This document shows positions 10,291 through 19,117 of a DNA stretch of 20,349 bases, one piece after another (the stretch's first letter is position 1; each line of letters starts with the position of its first letter). The DNA comes from Saprolegnia diclina VS20 (Eukaryota > Oomycota > Saprolegniomycetes > Saprolegniales > Saprolegniaceae), in assembly GCF_000281045.1 (NCBI RefSeq), contig NW_008246116.1:240096-260444 (forward strand), written 5' to 3'. The notes beneath the pieces were generated by a model. That model was not told the DNA's origin. It ran no database searches and saw only the letters and a list, made by a program, of their open reading frames with translations. The translations under genes were made by a program, and so were the position numbers.

Positions 10291-10305
10291 CCAATCAGAT
10301 CCAAT
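10291..10305 (+). promoter_or_regulatory. Double CCAAT box of bZIP copy 4
   Basis: Two CCAATCAGA-type boxes start at 10291 and 10301, spaced exactly one helical turn apart. The second begins 54 bp before the ATG at 10355, the same distance as in other copies. This argues for that ATG over the one at 10277, which would place the boxes inside the coding region. Confidence 0.5.
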
Positions 10306-10354
10306 CAGACTGTTGGTCTTTCCGACCATGCCAGCGTCGGAGTTTGTGTTTTTC

Positions 10355-11662
10355 ATGGAAGCGCGCGTCGAGCACCAGCGTCTGCGCAACCGGCTCAAGC
10401 AGAAGCGCCATCGCGACCGGTTCACGACCGAGCGAAAGGAGCTCCTGAGTCAGCTCGCAGAGCTCCGCGACGTCGTCGCCAAGCTCGCGACACGCCTGCC
10501 TGCCTCTGCCCCGATGTCGACCTCGTGCTTGCCGTGGAAGGACGTCGCCGCCGGCCTCGCGCAGGCCAATGCCGAGTCGCGCCTCACGTTGCAGGTGCTA
10601 CGCGACGCCACCGCATCAATGCAGAACCTCGCGTGTACGCTGGCGACATGGGTCGGCCAGTCGGTCCCGTCGCCCTTGCAGGTACGAACATCATATACGT
10701 ACCACACGTATCATCGTGTTCTCTAGCTCGATGACAACCCGCTGCGTGGCTTGACGACGTTGACGCTGCCCGCCGACCCGGAAGCGCGTAAGCGAGGACT
10801 CGATTGGTACTCGCAGCACTTGCTGTTCAACACCGACCGCATGCTACAGCTCTCTGGGTTTCCGTCCACCGGGACACTCCACGACGTCCTTGTGACCGAC
10901 GACGCTGAGAGCGGCTTGTCGGACATTCTCGGGCGCATTCAAATCGAGTACAACCTCCCACTGCACAAGACTTACAGCGCGCTCGCCGATAAGATTTGGG
11001 CCGAGCTGCGCGGCGACACGCACGTGTCCATGTCGGAATTTCTCGACACCGAGGTACGAGTACACATTAATATTGTCATTTGGGACAAGGAACATCTTGA
11101 CCGATACTGCTGTGTAGACAACGGCGGCGATCGACCCCAAAATGCTCTACCGCCGCACTCCGCTCGGGCCGAAAGAGAGCAACTACTACGTCTGCCGCGA
11201 GTTTGCATCCGACGACCGCATCGTGTTTTTGTTTGGGAATTTCAGCCAAGACGTCCTCCACCCTATCAACCACATGTGGCGCCCGCGGCTCTTTTGGTGC
11301 GTCTGCAGTGCTCAATGTCTAAAATGCGTGATTTCAAAATATGTAGGTACGTTCTCGAACGCGTCGCCCCCAACCAAACACGCGTCCGCACCATGTTGTA
11401 CAACGGCCCAAAAGTTGTGCACGGCAAAATCATGACGTGGCGCGACGATTTGCTCCGGATCGAGCAATTTGCAAAGTGCAATGTCGCGACTAGTACGACC
11501 TCCCACGCGTTTGCGCGGTACCAGCACTTGGTCGTCGAGCACGGTTGGCAGGCGTTCCTCGACAGCGTCCTTGGCGTCATAGCGCTGCCGCCCGAAAGTA
11601 CAGTTCCGACTCGGTCGCATCTCAATACTCTCTGCAATCGACCCGCCGCCGACAAGGCGTAA
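10355..11662 (+). CDS. bZIP transcription-factor-like protein, array copy 4
   Basis: Exons 10355..10681, 10727..11053, 11118..11296 and 11347..11662 give 382 residues; introns are 45, 64 and 50 nt. The basic region EHQRLRNRLKQKRHRDRF sits almost at the N-terminus (Asn12), with a zipper of leucines 18, 25 and 32 residues on. The linker has CLPWKDVAAGLAQANAESRL. The C-terminal domain keeps all blocks: KRGLDWYSQHLLFNTDRM, ILGRIQIEYNLPLHKTYSAL, IWAELRGDT, FLDTE, KMLYRRT, ESNYYVCREFASDDRIVF, MWRPRLFWYVLERVAPNQTR, LYNGPK. It has the longest C-terminal tail (to CNRPAADKA), about 25-30 residues beyond the family end. Start alternatives in frame are 10328 (9 more residues) and 10277 (26 more); the CCAAT spacing favours 10355. 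The basic region and FTTER are closest to copies 3 and 5. Confidence 0.87.
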
Positions 11663-12254
11663 TGCTCTCAACAAAAAATGAGGTTTCGTTTTTAACGTTA
11701 GTTCCTTTTGCATGGCCCATGGGACGAGAATTGTTGAATTTGGCACTGGGATCAGGTGCGCATCAGTGCCTGCTAGGCGAGCCTGATACTCACTGCCTGA
11801 TACTGGCCTTGGAGTTTATATATTCGACAACAAAATCGGTCTCTCAGCGAACCCAACTGCCCTTCAGGGCGACTAGCGCGTGCGCCTGCCTCGCTTGAAC
11901 GGGGTCGTCGTATGCACGAGTGCGGTTTATGCACATACGCACACATGGTTTTCGTGACCAGAAATCTTCTTCCTCGTTTCTTCCTGGTGGTCTTTTACGC
12001 GCCCCCGACAAAGTGCGCCGCCACTAACTCGGGTGCCGTTGACGGCCATCGCTTTCGCCATAATCGATCATGTATCGCAAAAAATCTCACGGTACCTAGC
12101 TGCGCATGCGCTAGTGTCCTAGGACACCAGCCCATCATCGCGGCCACAACGAAATTCCTCTTTCGGCTTTCGACGCAACTCGCGGACGTCGTTTTCTCAC
12201 GCAGGTTAGTAAGCCAAGCCCTTCAAACGACGTGCTGCGATTGGCTCTTTTGGG
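11663..12254. other. Spacer between bZIP copies 4 and 5
   Basis: No gene is recognised. Two perfect palindromes stand side by side: GCGCATGCGC (12102-12111) and GTGTCCTAGGACAC (12114-12127), about 180-200 bp before copy 5. CTCACGCAG near 12197 also occurs upstream of copy 3. Confidence 0.5.
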
Positions 12255-12259
12255 CCAAT
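12255..12259 (+). promoter_or_regulatory. CCAAT box of bZIP copy 5
   Basis: CCAATCATACGC starts 51 bp before the ATG at 12306 and is identical to the 12-mer before copy 1. An opposite-strand CCAAT (GATTGGC) begins at 12239, so the pair forms an inverted arrangement. Confidence 0.5.
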
Positions 12260-12305
12260 CATACGCAATGTAGTCAATTGTTGTGGCCATTGGCAACACA
12301 ATGCC

Positions 12306-13540
12306 ATGGTTCTGCTCGACGACAGCAGCAAGGACGGCGCGGGCCGCTCCGAGCACCAGCGGATGCGCAACCGCATGAAGCAGAAGCGCCACCGCGACCG
12401 GTTTACGACCGAACGCTCGCTTCTCCGCGCGCAAGTCGAAGAGCTTAGCCGCTTGCTACCGACATTAGCCGCCGCCAACAAGAGCTCGCTCGTGCCATGG
12501 CGCGACGTCGCCGCCGGCCTCGCACAGGCCAGCGTCGAGTCCCGCCTCTCGCTCGAGATGCTGCGCGCCAAGTGCGAAGAGCTCAGCAAGCGCATTGCGC
12601 TTATGACGACGTGGGTCGGGTCTATGACCCGGCCGCCGTCGCCGGCTATCGTACGTTTACGTCGTTGGTGTTGTGCTCGTGGCTCACATAGCGTGTAGGT
12701 GTGGCACTTGCCGTCGCCGACGGTTCTTCTCGCCGACGTCGAAGCGCGAAAGCTCGGGCTCAACTGGTTTACGCAGCACATGTATTTCAACACGGACCGC
12801 GCACTCACGGCGACCGGGCTCCACGCGACGACGGGCAGCCTCCAAGACCTCGTGGTCGTTGACCGCGGCAACGGCTTTGCGGATATCATTGGCCGCATTC
12901 AAGTAACCAATCATCTCTCGCTCGAGGCGACGTTTGCGGCGCTCCAGGACAAAATTTGGGCCGAGATGCGGGGGGATACGCACCCGTGCGGGACAGAATT
13001 TCTTGACGAAGAGGTACTATTTTCATATTGTATGAATATGTTCTGACGCAGCATGAACATTGGCGCAGCTCGTGCGTGGCATCGACCCACGCATGGTGTA
13101 TAGGCGCACGGCGCTCACGGCGGACGAGAGCAACTACTACGTTTGTCGCGAGTTTGTTTCGGAGAACCGGATCGTGTTTTTGTTTGGGAATTTCAACCAA
13201 GACGCGCTCCAGCCCGTGAACCTCCAGTGGCGCCCGCGCATGTTTTGGTACATCTTTGCTATTTGACTCAACATGTCTGTACAAAGGGTGTAGGTATGTG
13301 CTCGAGCGCATGGGGCCGACCGAGACGCGGATCAAAGCCCTCTTTTACAACGGACCCAAAGTTGTCCAAGGTCGCGTCCTGACGTGGAAGGAAGACATGT
13401 GCAACTGCGAAGGCGTTGACGTGCCGGATGGGTCCGACGACCTCCTCTTTTCTGAGTACCAACAGTCGATTGACCGCGATTGGCGGCCCATGATGACGAG
13501 CGACGTTGAAATCTTGACCCTCCGCAGTGACGCGACGTAG
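12306..13540 (+). CDS. bZIP transcription-factor-like protein, array copy 5
   Basis: Exons 12306..12650, 12699..13013, 13069..13247 and 13294..13540 give 361 residues; introns are 48, 55 and 46 nt. The basic region is EHQRMRNRMKQKRHRDRFTTER with Asn23; leucines 18, 25 and 32 residues on form the zipper. The linker reads LVPWRDVAAGLAQASVESRL and MTTWVGSM. C-terminal blocks: KLGLNWFTQHMYFNTDRA (Asn replaces the usual Asp before Trp), IIGRIQVTNHLSLEATFAAL, IWAEMRGDT, FLDEE, RMVYRRT, ESNYYVCREFVSENRIVF, QWRPRMFWYVLERMGPTETR, FYNGPK. The tail ends TSDVEILTLRSDAT, close to that of copy 3. Apart from that Asn it keeps the usual blocks and exon structure, so it serves as a reference for the family. 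Confidence 0.9.
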
Positions 13541-14397
13541 TTTAAAAAGGGATTTGTAAACATTTCATCTATTGCCGTGAATTTGTGGCTTCTTGCGGAC
13601 GGTTTGCGAGGGAAGCCGAGTACCTTTCGTACCGCTTTTCGTACTAGGTGCCTTTCCGAGGTTGCAACTGAAAGAGACACGACACACGCGTCGTCTGCAC
13701 CAGCGTGTTGACGGTCTGGCCATGGTTACGTCGTGCTTGCGTGATCTCGTTCGCAGCGGGGCACTAGTATGGCCTTGGGTTCTTCACGCCGGCCATACCA
13801 GCTATTCGACGCGGCTCGATCTCCAAGACTGTCGTGGTGTTCCTGAGACTCATCCTCACAAATGCTCATCTTTGCGTCCATGTCGGTCGGTCGAGAAGCC
13901 AAGGGACGATCAACAACAGTCTGCGCCGGAGAAGCTGCCAGTGGGGTACCATCCAACCCATGAGATTCGACAACTGAGTAATAAATTGTTGATGTTTGCA
14001 GAAGGCTGTTGCTTCCTAGCGTCGCGGCGACCCTTGCGCGCAGCAACTTGGAACGACAACCGGTCAACGGACCGGGATGGGTGGGTCTCTATGTGGCGAA
14101 CTCTCGTCAAGCTTCGTAGGCGTCGCAATAGCAATGCCTACGAAGCAACCCATATCACCTCACTGGTGGTCGTGGCGGTATTGAATTGAATGCATTGCAG
14201 GCTCGTCCTCGTGGAGTCAGTACTGAAGATACAAGGACGCACTTGACGCCCAACAACTGGAGTTTTACGTCCGTCGCTTTCGTTGACAAAACATCCTTAG
14301 TACAACCAAAGACCGGGTGCCCGTATGTTAACCTCAAGGTGTCAAATCTGGGTATCGGCCTGCACGCGCTCTGGACAACGATACGCATATGTAATAG
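13541..14397. other. Spacer between bZIP copies 5 and 6
   Basis: No gene is recognised; a minus-strand open frame at 13726-14067 lacks any family signature. A strong perfect inverted repeat, GCTTCGTAGGC (14111-14121) and GCCTACGAAGC (14136-14146), has a 14-nt loop and could extend to about 13 pairs with one G-T pair. Confidence 0.5.
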
Positions 14398-14402
14398 CCA
14401 AT
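14398..14402 (+). promoter_or_regulatory. CCAAT box of bZIP copy 6
   Basis: GCCAATCGG starts 55 bp before the upstream in-frame ATG (14453) and 118 bp before the downstream one (14516). The distance in sister copies (51-64 bp) would favour 14453, but an initiator-like TTCACCTTGCACCGCATTTG at about 14472 would favour 14516. Confidence 0.4.
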
Positions 14403-14515
14403 CGGATGCAATGGGCAGTTCAGCAAAATGAGCAGGATAAGAATGAGAATGCATGTCAGTACCCACAAACATTCACCTTGCACCGCATTTGTCGCATGGC
14501 GTTTGTGCCAAGAGG

Positions 14516-15637
14516 ATGAGGGGCGTCGACGACCACAAGCGCCAGCTCAACCGGCTCAAGCAGAAGCGATTCCGGGAGCGGTCGAGCGCCGAGCGGGACG
14601 CGCTTCAAAACGAGGTCTACAAGCTGCGCAACGTCCTGCGAGCGCTGCAGAAACGCCGGACCAAGGTACCGAGGGCGCCAACGACGACGCCACAGCCGCT
14701 CTGTGCCCAGCTCGCGCCCTGGGCCGCCTCGTCGGTAACTTTGCGCACCAATTCGTAATACGGCTCTCACTCAACGTGTAGGCCGAGGGCTGCCACGGCG
14801 TGACGCTCGTCGCTGACGCGGTCGGGCGCAAGGTCGGACTTGACTGGTATAGCCAGCATCTCTTCCACAATACGGACCGCTTGCTGCAGACTTGTGCGTT
14901 TCCGTCCGACGGGAGCGCGGTCGCCGAGCCGATTCGCTTGTGGGAGACCGGCGCGTCGCTCGAGCTGCTCGCATGTCAGCAACACGACTTTGCGCGATCG
15001 CTCGAAGCGACTTACTATGCTCTGCACGACACCATGTGGGCGCACCTCCGCGGCGACACGGTCGCCAACGTCTCTGAATTTCTTGATGTGGAGGTACATT
15101 TTGGCTTTCCTCCATCCACCAAACACACTATTTGTACCACTAGCTGACAAGGGCCATCGATGCCAAGATGGTCTACCGGCGCAATGTGCCGCTGCTCGAC
15201 GAACACATCTGTTATGTGAGCCGCGAATTCCGCGGCGCCAACCGCATTGTGTTTGTCTGTGGCAACTTTGGCCATGACGAAAAGCTCCCGCGCGCGTCGC
15301 GGTGGCGGTCGCGTCTCTTTTGGTATGTGGACACATTGTCATATTCATGGTCGACTGAACTATTGTGTGGTGTAGGTATGTACTCGACCGAGTGTCGGCG
15401 ACGCGCACGCGGCTGCGTGTCGTATGGTACAATGGCCCGCAGCTCGTCGATGGCCGCATCGTGCCGTGGCGAGACGAAGTTGCCGAGGAATACATCCATT
15501 TGATTGGACTTGCCGCCGATCAACAGCTCGAGCATTGCAAGCGCGTGATACAGCCGTTCGCATTATCGCAACTAGACTCGTTTACGACGTCGGTGGTGAC
15601 GGCCGTCCAGTCGACCACCCCTCAAGACGACCCGTAA
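14516..15637 (+). CDS. bZIP transcription-factor-like protein, array copy 6 (shortened)
   Basis: Exons 14516..14734, 14782..15093, 15144..15322 and 15376..15637 give 323 residues; introns are 47, 50 and 53 nt. An in-frame ATG at 14453 would give 344. The basic region is RQLNRLKQKRFRERSSAER with leucines 18, 25 and 32 after the Asn. Exon 1 is about 35 codons shorter than in sisters and lacks the PWK..A.GLAQA..ESRL and WV.SM linker segments. In exon 2 the widely conserved GRIQIEY block is replaced by LELLACQQHDFARSLEATYY, while KVGLDWYSQHLFHNTDRL, HLRGDT and FLDVE remain. Exon 3 has EHICYVSREFRGANRIVF and exon 4 RLFWYVLDRVSATRTRLR and WYNGPQ. Every splice junction and frame is intact. It is a diverged but apparently expressible gene, not an obvious pseudogene. 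A small upstream frame starting at 14496 overlaps the 14516 ATG (ATGA). Confidence 0.82.
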
Positions 15638-16057
15638 GCGCCTCTTTCATACAACTACGTACAGTAACTGTAGCAGTACGCAAGAGAAATAACTACATTT
15701 TTGTATTTTTCAAAGCGGTCAAAAGCATTCATTGCTTGACGATTGTGCTTTTTTCTCGTCTTCAAATGTCCAGAGCTTGCATTTAACCGAGCGACGGGGT
15801 ATTTTTGGCGCCAAAACCGCAAAACGGCAAATTCATCCGTGGAAATGTTTTTTATTGATGGAATTTCACGTTACGCGCGTCTGCACGCTCAACATGACAC
15901 TTGTGTACACAACGACACCATTCGGACCCATCAAGTCTGCACAACACGACATGAATATGTGAATAGATCAAACGCGGTGCTGCACCAGCCAACATCGAGG
16001 AGGAGGATGTGTGTTGGCGGAATGTTCGTCGCGGGTGCTTTCTGGTAGGGGAGCGGG
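15638..16057. other. Spacer between bZIP copies 6 and 7
   Basis: No gene is recognised. It contains the 14-bp perfect palindrome TTTTGGCGCCAAAA (15803-15816), listed separately. Confidence 0.5.
15803..15816. promoter_or_regulatory. E2F-like palindrome upstream of bZIP copy 7
   Basis: TTTTGGCGCCAAAA is a perfect 14-bp palindrome and matches the E2F/DP consensus half-site TTTSGCGC on both strands. It lies 334 bp before the copy 7 ATG. The match is exact, but function is not shown; one such site may occur by chance. Confidence 0.3.
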
Positions 16058-16090
16058 CCAATCAGGAAACAGATTCGAAAATCAGCCAAT
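16058..16090 (+). promoter_or_regulatory. Paired CCAAT boxes of bZIP copy 7
   Basis: GCCAATCA occurs twice, with the CCAAT cores at 16058-16062 and 16086-16090. The nearer one begins 64 bp before the ATG at 16150. A CACGTG palindrome (16139-16144) lies just before the ATG and could be a bZIP or bHLH target site. Confidence 0.5.
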
Positions 16091-16149
16091 CAAACCCAGC
16101 TCCTGTCCCACGCGTGGATCAACTCAGTTAGCAGCCAGCACGTGACGAC

Positions 16150-17318
16150 ATGGAATCGCCCGGTAGCAGCCGCAGCAGCCTCTCGGAGGCAGACCTCGTC
16201 CTCGCCAAGAAGGAGCACCAGCGCCTGCGCAACCGCCTGAAGCAGAAGCGCCACCGCGAGCGCCACATCTCGGAGCGAGAGACGCTCCAGGCGCAGCTCC
16301 TCGAGCTCGGCCAGCTCCTCGCTGCCGTCTCGCGGCGCGGCGACGCCGCCGCCCAAGCCACGCTGCACAAGCTGCGCAGCGAGTACAACGCGACGCGCCA
16401 CGTGGGCGAAGCCATGACGGCGTGGGTCGCGTCCATGTGCACGCGGGTCCTGCCGCTCGCCGGCACGCCCTTTGGGTGGACCAAGACGTCGCTTTTGGCC
16501 GAGCCGGCAGCGCGCAAGCTCGGCCTCGACTGGTTTAGCCAGCACCTCTACCACAACACGGACCGCATGGCTGCGTACGCGCAGTTTCCAAGCGCCGGCG
16601 CGCTCGCCGACAACGTGCTCCTCGATGTTGGCAACGGGCACCTCGACCTCGTCGGGCGTATTCAGGTCGAGTACGACCTTCCGCTGTTCGACACGTATGC
16701 TGCGCTCAAGGCGCCGATCTGGTCCATGATGCAAGGCGACACAAGCGCCTACATGTCTGAGTTTCTCGACACCGAGGTAGACGTTGTCGGCAAACATTGC
16801 CAATGTACATGTTGTCTAACGATGTATTACCGTACTAGCTCACAAGTGCTATCTCGCCCGAGAAGATGCTCTATCGACGTAATGTGCGGAGCGAACGCGA
16901 GACCAACTACTACGTCTGCCGCGAGTTTTGCACCGACGACCGCATCGTCTTTACCTTTGGGAATTTCTTCCACGACCAACGGCTGCATGAAAACATCGAC
17001 TGGCGCCCACGCATGTTTTGGTACCTATCAGATCTGGATCTCAGAATCCGAATGTATACGACTAGGTATGTGCTCGAGCGTGCAAGTCTCACCAAGACGC
17101 GGCTGCGCGTCATGCTCTACAACGCCCCGTACTTGAAAGGTGGAAAGATGGTCTCGTGGCAAGACGAGCTCCTCCACGACTATGGCATCGACTGCAGCGT
17201 CCTCGATCCCGACGTTGCGTTTCGTAAATGCCAGCAACTCACCAACGACGAGTGCGACCCGAAAGTCCTCGAAGACTATGCGGCGCTCCAGATCCAGAAT
17301 GCAAGGGGCGTTGTCTAG
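16150..17318 (+). CDS. bZIP transcription-factor-like protein, array copy 7 (intron 1 lost)
   Basis: Exons 16150..16776, 16839..17020 and 17066..17318 give 353 residues; introns are 62 and 45 nt. The first exon equals exons 1 and 2 of the sisters joined without interruption, at the position RVLP-LAGTPFGWTK. The N-terminus is Ser-rich (MESPGSSRSSLSEADL). The basic region is EHQRLRNRLKQKRHRER with Asn28, and the zipper is L, L, V in heptad register. The PWK..A.GLAQA linker block is missing, about 20 residues, while MTAWVASM is kept. C-terminal blocks: KLGLDWFSQHLYHNTDRM, LVGRIQVEYDLPLFDTYAAL, FLDTE, KMLYRRN, ETNYYVCREFCTDDRIVF, DWRPRMFWYVLERAS; YNGPK is YNAPY here. The last intron is 45 nt, in frame and free of stops, so retention would insert 15 residues. 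It is the last gene of the array. Confidence 0.88.
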
Positions 17319-17881
17319 TTGTACATTGCGCTTTTTGTTTATATATTCGATCACTCAGTCAATCAATCTGTCAATCAATCAATCAATCAATCGGGGTCGC
17401 GTTGAATTAGCAAGCACAAATTCAAATGCCTCCATACGTAGCGCTACGCCTAAACGCGTGGGAGTTGGCGCCAGCACTATGTCGTTGGGAGTGAGCTGCG
17501 CCCCGAGAGGTCCATCCGCCTGGTACACGAGCAGTGCTAGTATTGGCATATGGACCGCTCCCGTCAGGCCATTATTATTGGCGCTCGCCATAAACACCAG
17601 AAATAACCACATTTTGGGTGGGCACTTGGTCGCTGACAAAAGGGATTGCCCGAAGCACACCAACAAATGAAATCGCCCATACTCGCCACAATGTCCGACA
17701 ATGGTGTGGGGAGTACGAAAAGCTGTGTAGCGTCGCCGTTGGAGCTCTATACCGAGTACAATGTACGGCGACAATGTCAACTGGATGACGGAACCAAAAT
17801 ACTGTGCTAGTACCGAGTTTAAACAGTGTCAATGCATTTTCAATTTTGTACGCTTGATTTATATATGACGTTTACGCGGCG
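17319..17881. other. Spacer after the bZIP array
   Basis: It holds the TCAA microsatellite. A minus-strand open frame at about 17379-17600 has fairly protein-like composition (for example GAQLTPNDIVLAPTPTRLGV) but no family and no clear splice partners. It could be an exon of the gene described at 17882, or chance. Confidence 0.3.
17359..17392. repeat. TCAA tetranucleotide microsatellite
   Basis: TCAATCAATC units repeat, with one CTG interruption, within about 40-75 bp after the stop of bZIP copy 7. It is an imperfect (TCAA)n tract in the 3' flank. Confidence 0.85.
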
Positions 17882-18701
17882 CTACGAAGACCGCGCGCCG
17901 TTGTTTTGGGCGGGTGCGATCGAAGAGATGTCGACCGTGCGGACCGACCACCCGACGTCCACCATTATACTACCCTTGCTTGCTGCATCAATGCGCCTTT
18001 GGAGCCCGAGCCGCTCGTCTGGCGAGACTAGTACCTTGTTGGGCACACGGGCATCCGAGACGACGAATCGATCGCCAAAGAACGTCCATGGTGACATAAA
18101 GTTGGCACCAACAGCTTGGTCGCGGTTGAACCATGGCAGATGCGCCATCTCGGTCACGTCCACGTTCGACGTCTGCACTGGGCTGACGAAACGCACAGCG
18201 TCCGGTGGGATCGCAAAGACATGTTGAATCTCGAGCAAGAAAAGGTCGATCCAACGCGTTCCCGGCGCTACTATCGGTGGAACTGAAATCTCAATCTCGC
18301 GTCCAAACGCAAGATGCGCTCGGTCAAAGAGAACGAGAGTGACGAGCGTGTGACTGGCGCCAAGCGTTTCGGGCGACTCTAGCATCTGCACCGCAAGCGC
18401 ACGGTTTTCGCACCTCTTGGGCCAGACCGCGCTCCATCTCTTCTTCAAGTCCCGCAATGACTTCGCCGGTCGCGTCCTCGAGGAGCCTGTACATGAACGA
18501 CTTCATTACGCCGTTGATGAGAATGACCGCGGCCGTGCTGGCTACGGTAATGAGTTCGCTACCTAGGGGTGCGAGGGTAAGCTGTGCGAGATTGACAGCA
18601 GCCAACGTGCACATGATTGGCTGATGAGCCATATTCGGTGCATTTGAGTGCAAAGCATCAGAGTAAAGGCAGTGAGCCATTCTGGACACACTTTGGGTCA
18701 T
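17882..18701 (-). CDS. Unrecognised minus-strand gene or decaying gene
   Basis: Two overlapping minus-strand frames look coding. The upstream one (18701 to about 18430) includes a hydrophobic stretch (ELITVASTAAVILINGV) and an acidic segment (GLEEEMERGLAQE). The downstream one (about 18457 to the stop at 17882) reads LGASHTLVTLVLFDRAHLAF, IEISVPPIVAPGTRWIDLFL and SPWTFFGDRFVVSDARVPNK. They are in different frames. Two introns would join them: 18443-18509 (67 nt, GTAATG donor, TTGAAG acceptor), or 18386-18413 (28 nt, GTGCGA donor, GTGCAG acceptor, shorter than any other intron here). The alternative is a frameshifted pseudogene. A further minus frame at 18726-18956 (RFGTVFGSPAESFADKASDS) may be an upstream exon. 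I do not recognise the family and assign no function. Confidence 0.35.
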
Positions 18702-19117
18702 CGCGGAGAGCGTTGAGCAACTCGGCTAGCGATGGTACCACGGCATGACAAGCCAAGTGCTGGGCGTGCAGTGCGGAATGGTAACTGCCTTGATCGCGAG
18801 CGCTGAGTCCGAAGCCTTATCAGCGAAAGATTCGGCTGGTGAGCCAAAGACAGTACCGAAACGGAAGCGTGCAAGATCAACCGGAGGGTTATAATGGACG
18901 ACTTGTGATCCGAATACAGAGGACGGCGCAGCGACCCTATCGTCCAGTACAAGCAACGAATCCGGTTGCCATCAAGGGTATTGTTAATAACAATACGTGT
19001 AGTATAACAATTTATTATACTACACTATTTGACGCTATCATGGACTCCACAAGTAACGTCAGCCGTAATGCCATCTGTGCTGGGTATTATTGCTTGACGA
19101 GCTTGTGAAGCCCACAC
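18702..19117. other. Spacer with paired hairpins before the right inverted arm
   Basis: No gene is firmly recognised; a minus-strand frame at 18726-18956 may belong to the unrecognised gene at 17882. Two adjacent perfect inverted repeats occupy 18978-19025, close to the start of the duplicated ABC upstream region. Confidence 0.4.
18978..19025. repeat. Two abutting perfect palindromes
   Basis: GTATTGTTA-A-TAACAATAC (18978-18996, 9-bp arms, 1-nt centre) is followed without a gap by GTGTAGTATAA-7 nt-TTATACTACAC (18997-19025, 11-bp arms). Both are perfect and AT-rich, and could extrude as cruciforms. No transposase or other mobile-element gene was seen nearby. Confidence 0.8.

Larger units (their letters stand above)
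4304..17318 (+). repeat. Tandem array of seven bZIP paralogues
   Basis: Start-to-start distances are about 1913, 2176, 1962, 1951, 2161 and 1634 bp, so the duplicated unit is gene plus promoter, about 2 kb. All copies are in the same direction. Six have identical intron positions and phases, and exon 3 is 179 nt in five of the seven. The spacers have largely lost recognisable similarity, so the duplications are not recent. Confidence 0.9.

Noticed and set aside
16090-16803. 237-residue minus-strand open frame over bZIP copy 7
   Set aside because: It is antisense to a well-supported gene with family motifs; similar antisense frames occur over the other copies.
17359-17392. TCAA tract as a functional element
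   Set aside because: It looks like an ordinary imperfect microsatellite in the 3' flank and is listed only as a repeat.
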